Part shown: piece after piece, positions 1 to 6,359 of the stretch
Numbering within the stretch: the stretch's first letter is position 1
Layout of the letters: every line of letters starts with the position of its first letter
From: Propionibacteriaceae bacterium
GTDB taxonomy: Bacteria > Actinomycetota > Actinomycetes > Propionibacteriales > Propionibacteriaceae
Assembly: GCA_031262845.1 (NCBI GenBank)
Contig: JAISGZ010000024.1
Location: forward strand, 1-10,756
Direction of reading: 5' to 3'
Length of the DNA: 10,756 bases
Position numbers and translations under genes: made by a program
Notes under the pieces: model-generated
Database searches by the model: none
What the model was told of the DNA's origin: nothing
What the model saw: only the letters and a program-made list of their open reading frames with translations

Positions 1-1935
1 TGTGGCGTCACCGGAGGGATCGGTCACACCGGCCGGGTTGGACGGGCCAACCGCGATCTTGTCGGACACGCCGGTGCAGGGGTTGCCGTACAGGTCATAG
101 AGGGCCAATTCGCCGACCACCGTCGAACCGGCTTCAGCCGAGTCCGGGTTGATCGCCCAGCCGGAGCCCGGACCCTCACCACAGGTGTACGGGTCAAAGG
201 TCCACTCGCGTTCCAGCGGGCTGGCCTTGGCACTGTTGCCATTGCCCCCGAGGTCGGTCAACCGGTTGTTGTTATCCGGATCGGGCATCTTGGCGTGGAT
301 GTCATAGACCCCAGCCTTCTGGCTGGTCACCTGAACCGAGCACTGACCGGTCGTACCGTCGGTCGTGCAACTGCCCGGATCGAACACCGGACCGTTGGAC
401 GGTGAAGCAGAGAAGGTCACCTGGGTCGGCACCGTGCAGACCCGGCCGAGCGAATCCTTGGCGCTGACGGTAGCCGTGTAGGACTGACCGGCGGCGATCG
501 GACCAGCCGGCGTGATCGCCAGCTCCGAAGTCGCCGGGTCGCAATCCGGCACCGTGAACGTCACCTGATCGGTCCAGGTCTTGGCTGGAGTCGGACCGGC
601 GGCGTCGGCGTCGAAGACCGCCGGCACGTCGTAGTCGGTGGTCACGGTCGGGTTGGCCGTCAGATCGACCAGGTAGTGACCGGGTTCGGTCGGGCTCTCG
701 GTGACCGCCGGCGTGTCATCACCGGCCGGATCGGTCACACCCGCCGGGGTCGACGGACCGACTGTGATCTTGTCGGCCACACCGGTGCAGGGGTTGCCGT
801 ACTGGTCGTAGAGGGCCAATTCGCCTTCGACCGTCGAACCGGCTTCAGCCGACGCCGGCGTGATCGCCCAACCGGAGCCTGGGCCCTCACCACAGCTGAT
901 GGTTTCGAAGGTCCAGGTGCGCTCGTGCGGGCTGGCCAGGCTGGCGTTGCCATTGCCACCGATCGGGTCACCGTTGATGGTCGCGTGGTAGTAGAAGTCA
1001 CCGGCCCTGGTCGAGGTCGAGGTGACGGGCGTCGTGCAGTGGCCGGCGTCGTCGGTCGTGCAGGTCAGGGCCGACAGGGTCGGCTGGCTGACACCGGCTT
1101 GACCAGCCGCGTCGGTCGTGACGTCGAAGGCGACCGTGCCACCGACACAGACGTTGCCAGAGGCGTCGCGGGCCGTCACGTCGAGCGTGTACTGACGGCC
1201 ACCACCGACTTCCTGGGGCCCAGCCGGTGAGACCGTGAAGTCGGACTGGTCGGCGTCACAGTTCGAGGTCGGAATGACGGTGACGGTGTCTTCGAGGTGG
1301 GCCGGCGTGCCGTCGATATCGTCGATGTTGGCCACCACCAGGTGATCACCGAGCACATCCGGCGGGTCGACGGTCACGACGTAGTTGCCGCCACCTTGAT
1401 TCTGGAAACCGCTGAAGCCGTTGTCGGACGGCCCGAAGCCCATTTGGGTCTCGGTCTTGTCGGCGATGACGTTGCCGAAGCAGTCTTGCAGGTGGATCGA
1501 AGCCACCGTCGTCTCACCGACCACCACGGTCGGCGGGTTGACGGTCAGCGTCGAAGCGTTCGGACCGTCGGTACAGATCGGCCCCGGAGTCCAGGTCCGC
1601 TCTTGCGGACTGGCCAGACTGGTGTTGCCGTTACCACCCAGATCGGTCAGCAGATTGTTGTTGTCCGAATCCGGCATCTTGGCGTGGATGTCGTAGGTGC
1701 CGGCCTTCTCACTGGTCACGTCAACCGAGCACTGACCGGTCAAGGTGTCGGTCGTGCAGGTGGTGTCGGAGAAGGTCGGATCGGTCGGGTTGGCCGAGAA
1801 GGTCACCTCGGTCGCCGTCTGGCAGAGATTGCCGTCGGCGTCCTTGGCTGTCACCGTGGCGGTGTAGGACTGACCCGCCAGGATCGGTCCAGCCGGCGTG
1901 ATCGACAACTCGGAGGTCTCCGGGTGGCAGGAGGT
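1..1935 (-). repeat. Alternating A-B Ig-like domain repeats, three pairs
   Basis: Six domains of about 105-122 residues alternate between two types. Type A (Cys at residues 719, 942, 1181) carries TPAGPI.AGQSYTATV or a diverged form, a GN.C cysteine, a CTTD...GQC pair, and ends in a GGNGN..ASP.ER.W linker. Type B (Cys at 837, 1064, 1301) carries CGEGPGSGWAI, SAEAGSTV and YGNPCTGV; the first copy is diverged. The B copies at 1064 and 1301 are offset by exactly 711 nt and are closely similar at DNA level (for example around 71-90 and 782-801). This suggests duplication of an A-B unit. The last B copy runs off the window edge, so more pairs may follow. Confidence 0.85.
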
Positions 1936-4083
1936 GTCGAACGGCTCGGTGTTGAAACCGAAGTCGGCGTTCGGGATACGGGTTGACGAGTTGATGATGA
2001 CGGTCGAATAGATCGGCACCTGCAGGCCATCCCGGTTGTCGAGCGTGTAGCTGGCGTCGTTGACGTTGGCTGACACGGGCGGCAGCGCCGGATCGGTGTA
2101 GGGCGCTTGGAGAGCCCCAGCGCAAGGCGCCGGCGGGTTGGTGTCGCCGATCGACGTGATCTCGTCACCTTCGTCGTTACCACGCAGGCCGTCGGGAGCG
2201 TCGAAGCAGTGGGCGATGACCTGGTTCCGGCCCAGTCCCGCCTGGTCACCCCAACCGTAGGAGGCCGAGCTTTGGTAAGCCTGAACCGCGTTGGTGTGAA
2301 CCGTTTGTTCGAAGTTGCTGCTGGCCGGATTGGCGTCGGGGTTGAACGACGGCCGCACCACCCGGATTTGATAGGTGCTGTAGTTGCTGAGGAAGAAGGT
2401 GTAGTTACCGGATGAGTCGGTCTGGTGCATGCCAGGGTCGGACCGCAGCGTCCAGATACCGTCTTCGTTTTCGTCTTCGTAGAGCGCGATCTGAATACCG
2501 GGGATACCCCATTCACCGCTCTGCCGGTAACCGTCGCCGTTGATGTCGTAGAAGACGCTACCGCTGACGGTCATGGCTTCCTGGCCGGAGGCCAAGTCAC
2601 GCGGGTTGATGTTGTCGGCCGTGTAGGTCGAGCCGGTAAAGCCCTGGACCTGGTCGTTGTAGGTCGCCGGCACGGTGTTAGCGCGGCCGCTCATCGGGTC
2701 GATTTCGTAGAGGTAACGGTTGTTGACGGTGTAGAGCTTGCCGTTGAACCAGTTCGAGCCCTTGAGGTTATTGGCGGCCGTGTTGACGTCGAAGCCCAGT
2801 TGGCCGAAGACGCGGTACACGTCGGAGTTGGCCGGCGCCGCCGGATCCGAGTAGATCCGCTGGACCACGCTGTATTTCCAGCCGGCGTTGTGGAGATAGC
2901 GGCTCGACTCCGGATCGGTCGGATCGTAATTCGGGTTCGGAGTCGGCGTGATCTTGAGGATGTAGGCCCGCTGGCTGCCGAGCGCGTTGATGTCGCTCGG
3001 ATCGTGCCAAATCGACCCCAAGGGGGCGTGACCGACGGCGATGACGTAGCCGTTGCCGTTGCCGTCGACCATCAGGTCACCGGCCACTTTGGCGTCATTG
3101 GATTCGAAGATGGCGTCTTGGGGGTCGTTCGGCTGGAGCTTGCCCGAGGAGGCGAAGACACCGGTCGCCGGGTTGAAGATCATGGTCCGGAAGGTCAGGC
3201 TGAGCTTCGAGCTCTGACGCGAGGTGAAGAAGATTTCACCGGTGCTCTGGATGACCTCACCGCCACCCCAGCCGTCGTCCCAGTTGATACCGCCGCCGGC
3301 TTTACAGTTCCACGATGGGTCGCGCGGGGTGGTGTAGGTGCCGGGGTAGTTGTTGACCGCGTCGTAGGCGCTCATGACGTCGGCGCCGCGGGGGTTCGGC
3401 ACCCAGAAGACCGTGCCTTCGGTCGAGCCGGCCGGATAGGCCACGACCGAGACCCAGCTACCGCGATCTCGGTTGTCCCAGTTCCCCGGACGGCAGAGGT
3501 CATTCCAGGTCGGGTCCCGGCCGACCATGGCGTCGGTGAACTCGGCCGGGTGGTTGGCGGCCGTCTTCCAGAAGTCAAAGGAGTCGTTGGGCCAGATGTA
3601 CATCGTCGAGCCACTGCCGATGTAGTCGTCCGTGCCGACGTAATCACCGGAGTCCATGGCCGACATCCGGGTGCCGTTGTCGGCCGCGTTGCCGGACAGG
3701 GCCCGGAAACCGGCCGCCAAAGTCGGGTCCTCTTCGTCGATCGTGCCATCCGCACTACCACCGGCGGTCCAGTAGCCGACGAAGGCCTGGCCGATCATCG
3801 TCGCCCCCTCGTCATCGCGGTGGACGCCGAGGGCGTTGTCACCGGTGACATAGAGCGACTCCCGGGGGTTGACTCCGGGGCGGTCCCATTGGCTGGTGAG
3901 GTTCCAGTTCGCGCCCGCCGCGACATTGTTGAGGGGCGCCTGGGCCTGGGCGGAACTGACCACCGCTTGTTGTCCCAGCATGAGAGCACTCGCCGTCAAG
4001 GCGAGAGCCGATAACCAAGCGACGGCTTTTTTGCCCAGCGTCGCCGGCGGCCGCACAGTTTCGGAGGTTGCGTCTAGGCGCAT
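1..4083 (-). CDS. Giant secreted surface protein, SdrD B-like plus alternating Ig-like domains (3' end outside window)
   Basis: The frame is open from an ATG at 4083 to the window edge (1361 codons, no stop), so the C-terminus and any wall anchor are not visible. An AGGA 7 nt upstream supports this start. Residues 1-49 form a signal peptide: basic KK at 18-19, a hydrophobic run to about 38, and a likely cut after SSAQAQA. Residues 50 to about 500 are an unrecognised domain rich in Trp, Asp, Gly and Asn with two cysteines (197, 260). Segments such as GKLYTVNNRYLYEIDP hint at beta-propeller blades, but this is only a guess. Residues about 503-705 form an SdrD B-like (prealbumin-fold) domain, starting SGSVFYDINGDG with an EF-hand-like DxNxDGxxxxxE loop and ending NADFGFN. 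From residue 714 come six Ig-like domains, each opening near a Cys (719, 837, 942, 1064, 1181, 1301) and resembling invasin-type Big_1 modules. Likely an adhesin or cell-surface structural protein; the ligand is unknown. Confidence 0.93.
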   Translation of the reverse strand, partial: MRLDATSETVRPPATLGKKAVAWLSALALTASALMLGQQAVVSSAQAQAPLNNVAAGANWNLTSQWDRPGVNPRESLYVTGDNALGVHRDDEGATMIGQAFVGYWTAGGSADGTIDEEDPTLAAGFRALSGNAADNGTRMSAMDSGDYVGTDDYIGSGSTMYIWPNDSFDFWKTAANHPAEFTDAMVGRDPTWNDLCRPGNWDNRDRGSWVSVVAYPAGSTEGTVFWVPNPRGADVMSAYDAVNNYPGTYTTPRDPSWNCKAGGGINWDDGWGGGEVIQSTGEIFFTSRQSSKLSLTFRTMIFNPATGVFASSGKLQPNDPQDAIFESNDAKVAGDLMVDGNGNGYVIAVGHAPLGSIWHDPSDINALGSQRAYILKITPTPNPNYDPTDPESSRYLHNAGWKYSVVQRIYSDPAAPANSDVYRVFGQLGFDVNTAANNLKGSNWFNGKLYTVNNRYLYEIDPMSGRANTVPATYNDQVQGFTGSTYTADNINPRDLASGQEAMTVSGSVFYDINGDGYRQSGEWGIPGIQIALYEDENEDGIWTLRSDPGMHQTDSSGNYTFFLSNYSTYQIRVVRPSFNPDANPASSNFEQTVHTNAVQAYQSSASYGWGDQAGLGRNQVIAHCFDAPDGLRGNDEGDEITSIGDTNPPAPCAGALQAPYTDPALPPVSANVNDASYTLDNRDGLQVPIYSTVIINSSTRIPNADFGFNTEPFDTSCHPETSELSITPAGPILAGQSYTATVTAKDADGNLCQTATEVTFSANPTDPTFSDTTCTTDTLTGQCSVDVTSEKAGTYDIHAKMPDSDNNNLLTDLGGNGNTSLASPQERTWTPGPICTDGPNASTLTVNPPTVVVGETTVASIHLQDCFGNVIADKTETQMGFGPSDNGFSGFQNQGGGNYVVTVDPPDVLGDHLVVANIDDIDGTPAHLEDTVTVIPTSNCDADQSDFTVSPAGPQEVGGGRQYTLDVTARDASGNVCVGGTVAFDVTTDAAGQAGVSQPTLSALTCTTDDAGHCTTPVTSTSTRAGDFYYHATINGDPIGGNGNASLASPHERTWTFETISCGEGPGSGWAITPASAEAGSTVEGELALYDQYGNPCTGVADKITVGPSTPAGVTDPAGDDTPAVTESPTEPGHYLVDLTANPTVTTDYDVPAVFDADAAGPTPAKTWTDQVTFTVPDCDPATSELAITPAGPIAAGQSYTATVSAKDSLGRVCTVPTQVTFSASPSNGPVFDPGSCTTDGTTGQCSVQVTSQKAGVYDIHAKMPDPDNNNRLTDLGGNGNSAKASPLEREWTFDPYTCGEGPGSGWAINPDSAEAGSTVVGELALYDLYGNPCTGVSDKIAVGPSNPAGVTDPSGDAT

Positions 4084-4090
4084 TATCGAG

Positions 4091-4094
4091 TCCT
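4091..4094 (-). promoter_or_regulatory. Ribosome binding site of the Ig-repeat surface gene
   Basis: On the minus strand AGGA lies 7 nt before the ATG at 4083. This fixes the start in front of a typical signal peptide. No other start codon nearby gives a better peptide. Confidence 0.6.
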
Positions 4095-4109
4095 AACTTC
4101 CGTTAGCCA

Positions 4110-4134
4110 GCTCTAAGAATGGTTTTCTTAGAGC
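4110..4134. promoter_or_regulatory. 10-bp perfect inverted repeat (hairpin) in the surface-gene leader
   Basis: Arms 4110-4119 and 4125-4134 (gctctaagaa / ttcttagagc) are perfectly complementary around a 5-nt spacer. The element lies 27-51 bp upstream of the surface-gene ATG. It overlaps the palindrome at 4129-4140, and the shared tagagc arm can pair with either flank, so the two hairpins would exclude each other in RNA. It may be an operator or an mRNA leader hairpin; the sequence alone does not decide. Confidence 0.55.
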
Positions 4135-4140
4135 GCTCTA
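4129..4140. promoter_or_regulatory. Putative LacI-family operator palindrome
   Basis: TAGAGCGCTCTA is a perfect 12-bp palindrome 46-57 bp upstream of the surface-gene start. The core GAGCGCTC with a central CG matches the style of actinobacterial LacI-family operators such as the CelR/CebR site TGGGAGCGCTCCCA. Its position between the likely promoter and the RBS suits a repressor site. No LacI-type regulator is encoded in the window, so the assignment is inference from the motif. Confidence 0.4.
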
Positions 4141-4316
4141 GTTAAAAATTGGTAGAGGTCACCGCATTTGGCGCGGAGGCTACACCACGTAAACAAGTAT
4201 TTCGTTGGTGAGAATTGTGGTGGGGATTAGTTTCAACCGCTCATAAATAAGACCGTTAAAACAACCTTATTCGGCCCGCGGGCTGGCACCGCAAGGAGTG
4301 TAGTCGCGAGCCGCTA

Positions 4317-4468
4317 AAACTCCAGTCGGTTGCCCCAGGCTGACCTGCCGCCGCCTTGAGGCGACTGCTGTCGGGCGGCGCCAGGATCGAAAACCGGCGT
4401 GGAGGCCGTTCCTGATCCAACGCCGGCAACAAATCGAGGTTTTCCCCGGCTTTTCGTTGCTGGAGTTT
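4317..4468. other. Potential structured RNA or leader with nested stems
   Basis: Perfect 9-nt arms (aaactccag 4317-4325, ctggagttt 4460-4468) enclose two further stems. One has 7 bp (4349-4355 with 4374-4380). The other has 10 bp with one bulged A (4394-4403 with 4416-4418 and 4420-4426). I match it to no known RNA family; SRP RNA, tmRNA and RNase P signatures are absent. In GC-rich DNA such stems can arise by chance, so this is a candidate only, and its strand is undetermined. Confidence 0.25.
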
Positions 4469-4767
4469 ATGTCGCCACCGCCGTGAATCGACTCCCTCAT
4501 CTAATCGTTGACCCGGTCTTAACGTCAACCCGGGCCCACCGACAATTCCAGCCAATGGTCACCGACAGCCACCCAAACGTCATCTGTTTCCGTGTTCTAA
4601 CAACCCTGAAAGAGGCACTTTTAAACCCTCAGGAAATCCATGGTGCGGATAGTGTTTTAGTTTCTCTTATAACACGGGCGGCAAATCCCCCAGCGGTGGT
4701 CGAGTGGTCGGCCAAGCCCACGGTGGTGGCTCGGGTGGTTGACCTGGCGGAGGCCAAGCGAAGGCCA

Positions 4768-4791
4768 GACGACCGACCGGACGACCGACCA
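4768..4791 (+). repeat. Two tandem 12-bp units upstream of recO
   Basis: gacgaccgaccg (4768-4779) is followed directly by gacgaccgacca (4780-4791), one mismatch apart. They lie 34-57 bp before the proposed recO start, a position suited to a regulator site. If recO starts further upstream they would encode DDRPDDRP. Confidence 0.5.
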
Positions 4792-4824
4792 GGTGGAGAT
4801 CACCGGCCGTGCCACAATGACCTC

Positions 4825-5565
4825 TTGGCGACGTTCAACGACGAGGGCGTGGTCCTGAGGACCCACAAACTCGGCGAGGCTGATCGCATCATCACGGTCT
4901 TAACCCGGCAACACGGTAAGGTCCGGGCGGTCGCCAAGGGGGTCCGGCGGACCCTGAGCCGCTTCGGCGGCCGACTTGAGCCGTTCAGCCAGATCGACCT
5001 TCAGATCGTCGAAGGCCGCAGTCTCGGCATCATCACCCAAGCCGTCAGCCGTCAATTGTTCGGACAGGCACTGCTGACCGACTACAGCCGCTACACAGCC
5101 GCCGAAGCCATGGTGGAAACCGCCGACCGCCTGGTCGAACAGGAGAACGAACCGGCCTTGCAGCAGTATTGGCTGCTGGTCGGCGCCCTGCGAGCCCTCG
5201 GTGGCGGTACCAGCGACGGCCCCCGCCCGGCCGCCATGATTCTCGACTCCTATTTATTACGGGCCCTGGCGGTCGCCGGTTACGCGCCGGTCTTGGCCGG
5301 TTGCGCCATCTGTCGGCGCCCGGACCGGGCCGACTTCTTCTCACCCCAGGCCGGCGGTCTGGTCTGCTCTCGCTGCCGACCGGCAGGCAGTGCCGCCGTC
5401 AGTCCCACCGCCCAGGCCTACCTCGGCGCCCTGGTTGCGGGCGACTGGGATGCCACCCGCACGATCCCCGACCGCATCCAACACGAAACCTCGGGCCTGA
5501 TCGCCGCCTTCGCCAACTGGCACTTGGAACGCGGACTGCGCTCACTGCGCCACGTCGTTCGCTGA
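4825..5565 (+). CDS. recO: DNA repair protein RecO
   Basis: RecO loads RecA onto SSB-coated single-stranded DNA with RecR in the RecFOR pathway of recombinational repair, in the cytoplasm. The N-terminus, EGVVLRTHKLGEADRIITVL then KVRAVAKGVRRTLSRFGGRLEPF, is the characteristic RecO OB-fold. A helical domain follows, then a zinc site CAIC...CSRC (Cys 160, 163, 181, 184). The TTG at 4825 gives MATFNDEGVVL and 246 residues, the usual family length and N-terminal spacing. However, no Shine-Dalgarno sequence precedes it. A GTG at 4735 with a G-rich ggtggtgg upstream is an alternative that would add 30 residues. No leuA, era or uppS homologue, common recO neighbours, is next to it, so it appears to be a single-gene unit. 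The assignment is near certain; the start is only moderately so. Confidence 0.95.
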   Translation: MATFNDEGVVLRTHKLGEADRIITVLTRQHGKVRAVAKGVRRTLSRFGGRLEPFSQIDLQIVEGRSLGIITQAVSRQLFGQALLTDYSRYTAAEAMVETADRLVEQENEPALQQYWLLVGALRALGGGTSDGPRPAAMILDSYLLRALAVAGYAPVLAGCAICRRPDRADFFSPQAGGLVCSRCRPAGSAAVSPTAQAYLGALVAGDWDATRTIPDRIQHETSGLIAAFANWHLERGLRSLRHVVR

Positions 5566-5914
5566 ACTCCTACCTAACTAGGACTATTACCCCTGATGGT
5601 GGTTATTAACCCTTGTGGGAGGCATGTATAGCGACACCGTCGAGCTTTGGCGGCAATTCTCCAGGCCGCTCATAAGCCCTCGTCAGCCCAGAAACCGCTA
5701 GTCAGAAAACAAATATAGTTTGTTATTTGATCGTTATTTTTGACAATTTGTCTTGGTGATATCCCACCGTCTGGAAGAAATATCGGTTCGGTATACTTGG
5801 GTTGCCGGTTTGTGACAAGTAAGATGCCGAAGTGTCGTAGATAGGTTTGCCCTATGATATTCATGCCCATGAGTCGACACCCTTCAAAGTGGCTGACCAG
5901 CGAAAAGGAGAACC
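5566..5914. other. AT-rich intergenic region upstream of the small HTH gene
   Basis: From about 5695 to 5880 the base composition turns clearly AT-rich compared with the genes on either side. It holds an inverted repeat aacaaa-tatag-tttgtt (5708-5724), a perfect TTGACA (5740-5745) overlapping the short palindrome GACAA-T-TTGTC (5742-5752), and a TATACT (5792-5797). No -35/-10 pair has ideal spacing, so the promoter is not fixed. Downstream of recO, tccta/tagga (5568-5572, 5579-5583) is too weak to call a terminator. A 66-codon minus-strand frame (5670-5870) resembles nothing I know and is not called. Confidence 0.5.
5905..5910 (+). promoter_or_regulatory. Ribosome binding site of the small HTH gene
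   Basis: AAGGAG lies 4 nt before the ATG at 5915. The spacing is tight but the motif is strong, and it supports translation of this short frame. Confidence 0.7.
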
Positions 5915-6151
5915 ATGGTTAAGCAGTCGAAAGATGTCAAGAAAAAGACAGCGTCAACGAATAAGTCGGGAACAGAAACCCTAAAAACAATTGCAACTCA
6001 GGTTAAAGCCAAGAAGTCCGCTCAGGCCAACATCGACGCGGCTGTCGTCAAGGCCCGCCAGGAAGGTCACTCCTGGGTTCAGATCGCGGTCGCGCTCGGG
6101 ATCTCGCCCCAGGGTGCGCGCCAGAAGTACTTGCAGAAAATTCCGGCCTGA
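5915..6151 (+). CDS. Small basic helix-turn-helix protein
   Basis: This 78-residue protein starts at an ATG preceded by AAGGAG. Residues 1-38 are rich in Lys, Thr and Ser and look disordered and strongly basic (K9-K10-K11, K31, K33-K34). Residues 40-74 form a probable helix-turn-helix: helix about 40-50 (NIDAAVVKARQEG), helix 53-61 (SWVQIAVALG), a Gly-62 turn, and a recognition helix 64-73 (SPQGARQKYL). The pattern W..IA.ALG.S.QGAR..Y recurs in short actinobacterial DNA-binding proteins, so DNA binding is likely. I cannot name a family or target. It stands alone between the AT-rich gap and a strong hairpin, and has more AAA/AAT codons at its start than neighbouring genes. A nucleoid-associated or phage-derived regulator are both possible. 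Confidence 0.8.
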   Translation: MVKQSKDVKKKTASTNKSGTETLKTIATQVKAKKSAQANIDAAVVKARQEGHSWVQIAVALGISPQGARQKYLQKIPA

Positions 6152-6359
6152 TTCAACCGGGCGAATCGACTCGGCGCAGTTTTGTCACCGGGGCGCGGTT
6201 CATGGTGCTTCTCAGCTTTAGCTATTACTAAATCTTTTACTATCCAGAAAATCAGCTATGAATAAACCCCTAGCTATACCTCAACCAGAGTAACAAGTAC
6301 CCGGAATTGAGGTATAACTAGGGGTTTATGAGGTTCATCGGGCCAACTGGCCGGGCGGA
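6152..6359. other. Convergent intergenic region
   Basis: This 208-bp gap lies between the stops of the small HTH gene and ilvD. It is AT-rich from about 6215 to 6265 and contains the long hairpin at 6262-6329. I see no gene in it. Confidence 0.6.
6262..6329. terminator. 23-bp inverted repeat, likely bidirectional terminator
   Basis: Arms 6262-6284 and 6307-6329 are complementary at 22 of 23 positions around a 22-nt loop. The odd position is C-A in the plus-strand RNA but a G-U wobble in the minus-strand RNA, so the stem is continuous for transcripts coming from ilvD. The element starts 111 bp after the HTH gene stop and ends 31 bp beyond the ilvD stop, a natural site for a shared terminator. 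No free U-tract follows on either strand. The T-rich part is inside the stem, as in some actinobacterial terminators. A miniature mobile element or other structured site is less likely but not excluded. Confidence 0.6.

Larger units (their letters stand above)
4141..4824. other. Long intergenic region between divergent surface gene and recO
   Basis: This stretch of about 680 bp has no credible gene. Positions 4141-4260 are AT-richer than the surroundings and probably carry the surface-gene promoter, though no clear -35/-10 pair stands out. Positions 4317-4468 are rich in complementary arms (listed separately). Before recO, TATAAC at 4668-4673 could be a -10 element, but no good -35 lies at 17-18 bp. 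The recO frame is open back to an ATG at 4399, but the translated extension resembles no RecO domain and reads like non-coding sequence. Confidence 0.5.

Noticed and set aside
2425..4014. Long plus-strand open frame (529 codons) antisense to the Ig-repeat protein
   Set aside because: It is in codon register with the minus-strand gene and arises from its GC-rich codons. The product has no recognisable domain, while the opposite strand has a signal peptide, an SdrD B-like domain and Ig repeats.
4281..4300. GGCTGGCACCGC resembling a T-box antiterminator core
   Set aside because: The conserved flanks, specifier stem and terminator are not evident, and the nearest downstream gene (recO) is more than 500 nt away and not an amino-acid gene.
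4256..4555. Minus-strand 99-codon frame upstream of the surface gene
   Set aside because: No RBS, no recognisable domain, arginine/proline-rich shadow-like composition, and it overlaps the potential RNA stems.
5670..5870. Minus-strand 66-codon frame in the AT-rich gap, with AGGG about 10 nt before its ATG
   Set aside because: The sequence matches no family I know, lies over probable promoter DNA, and the RBS is poorly spaced. It is kept only as a weak possibility.
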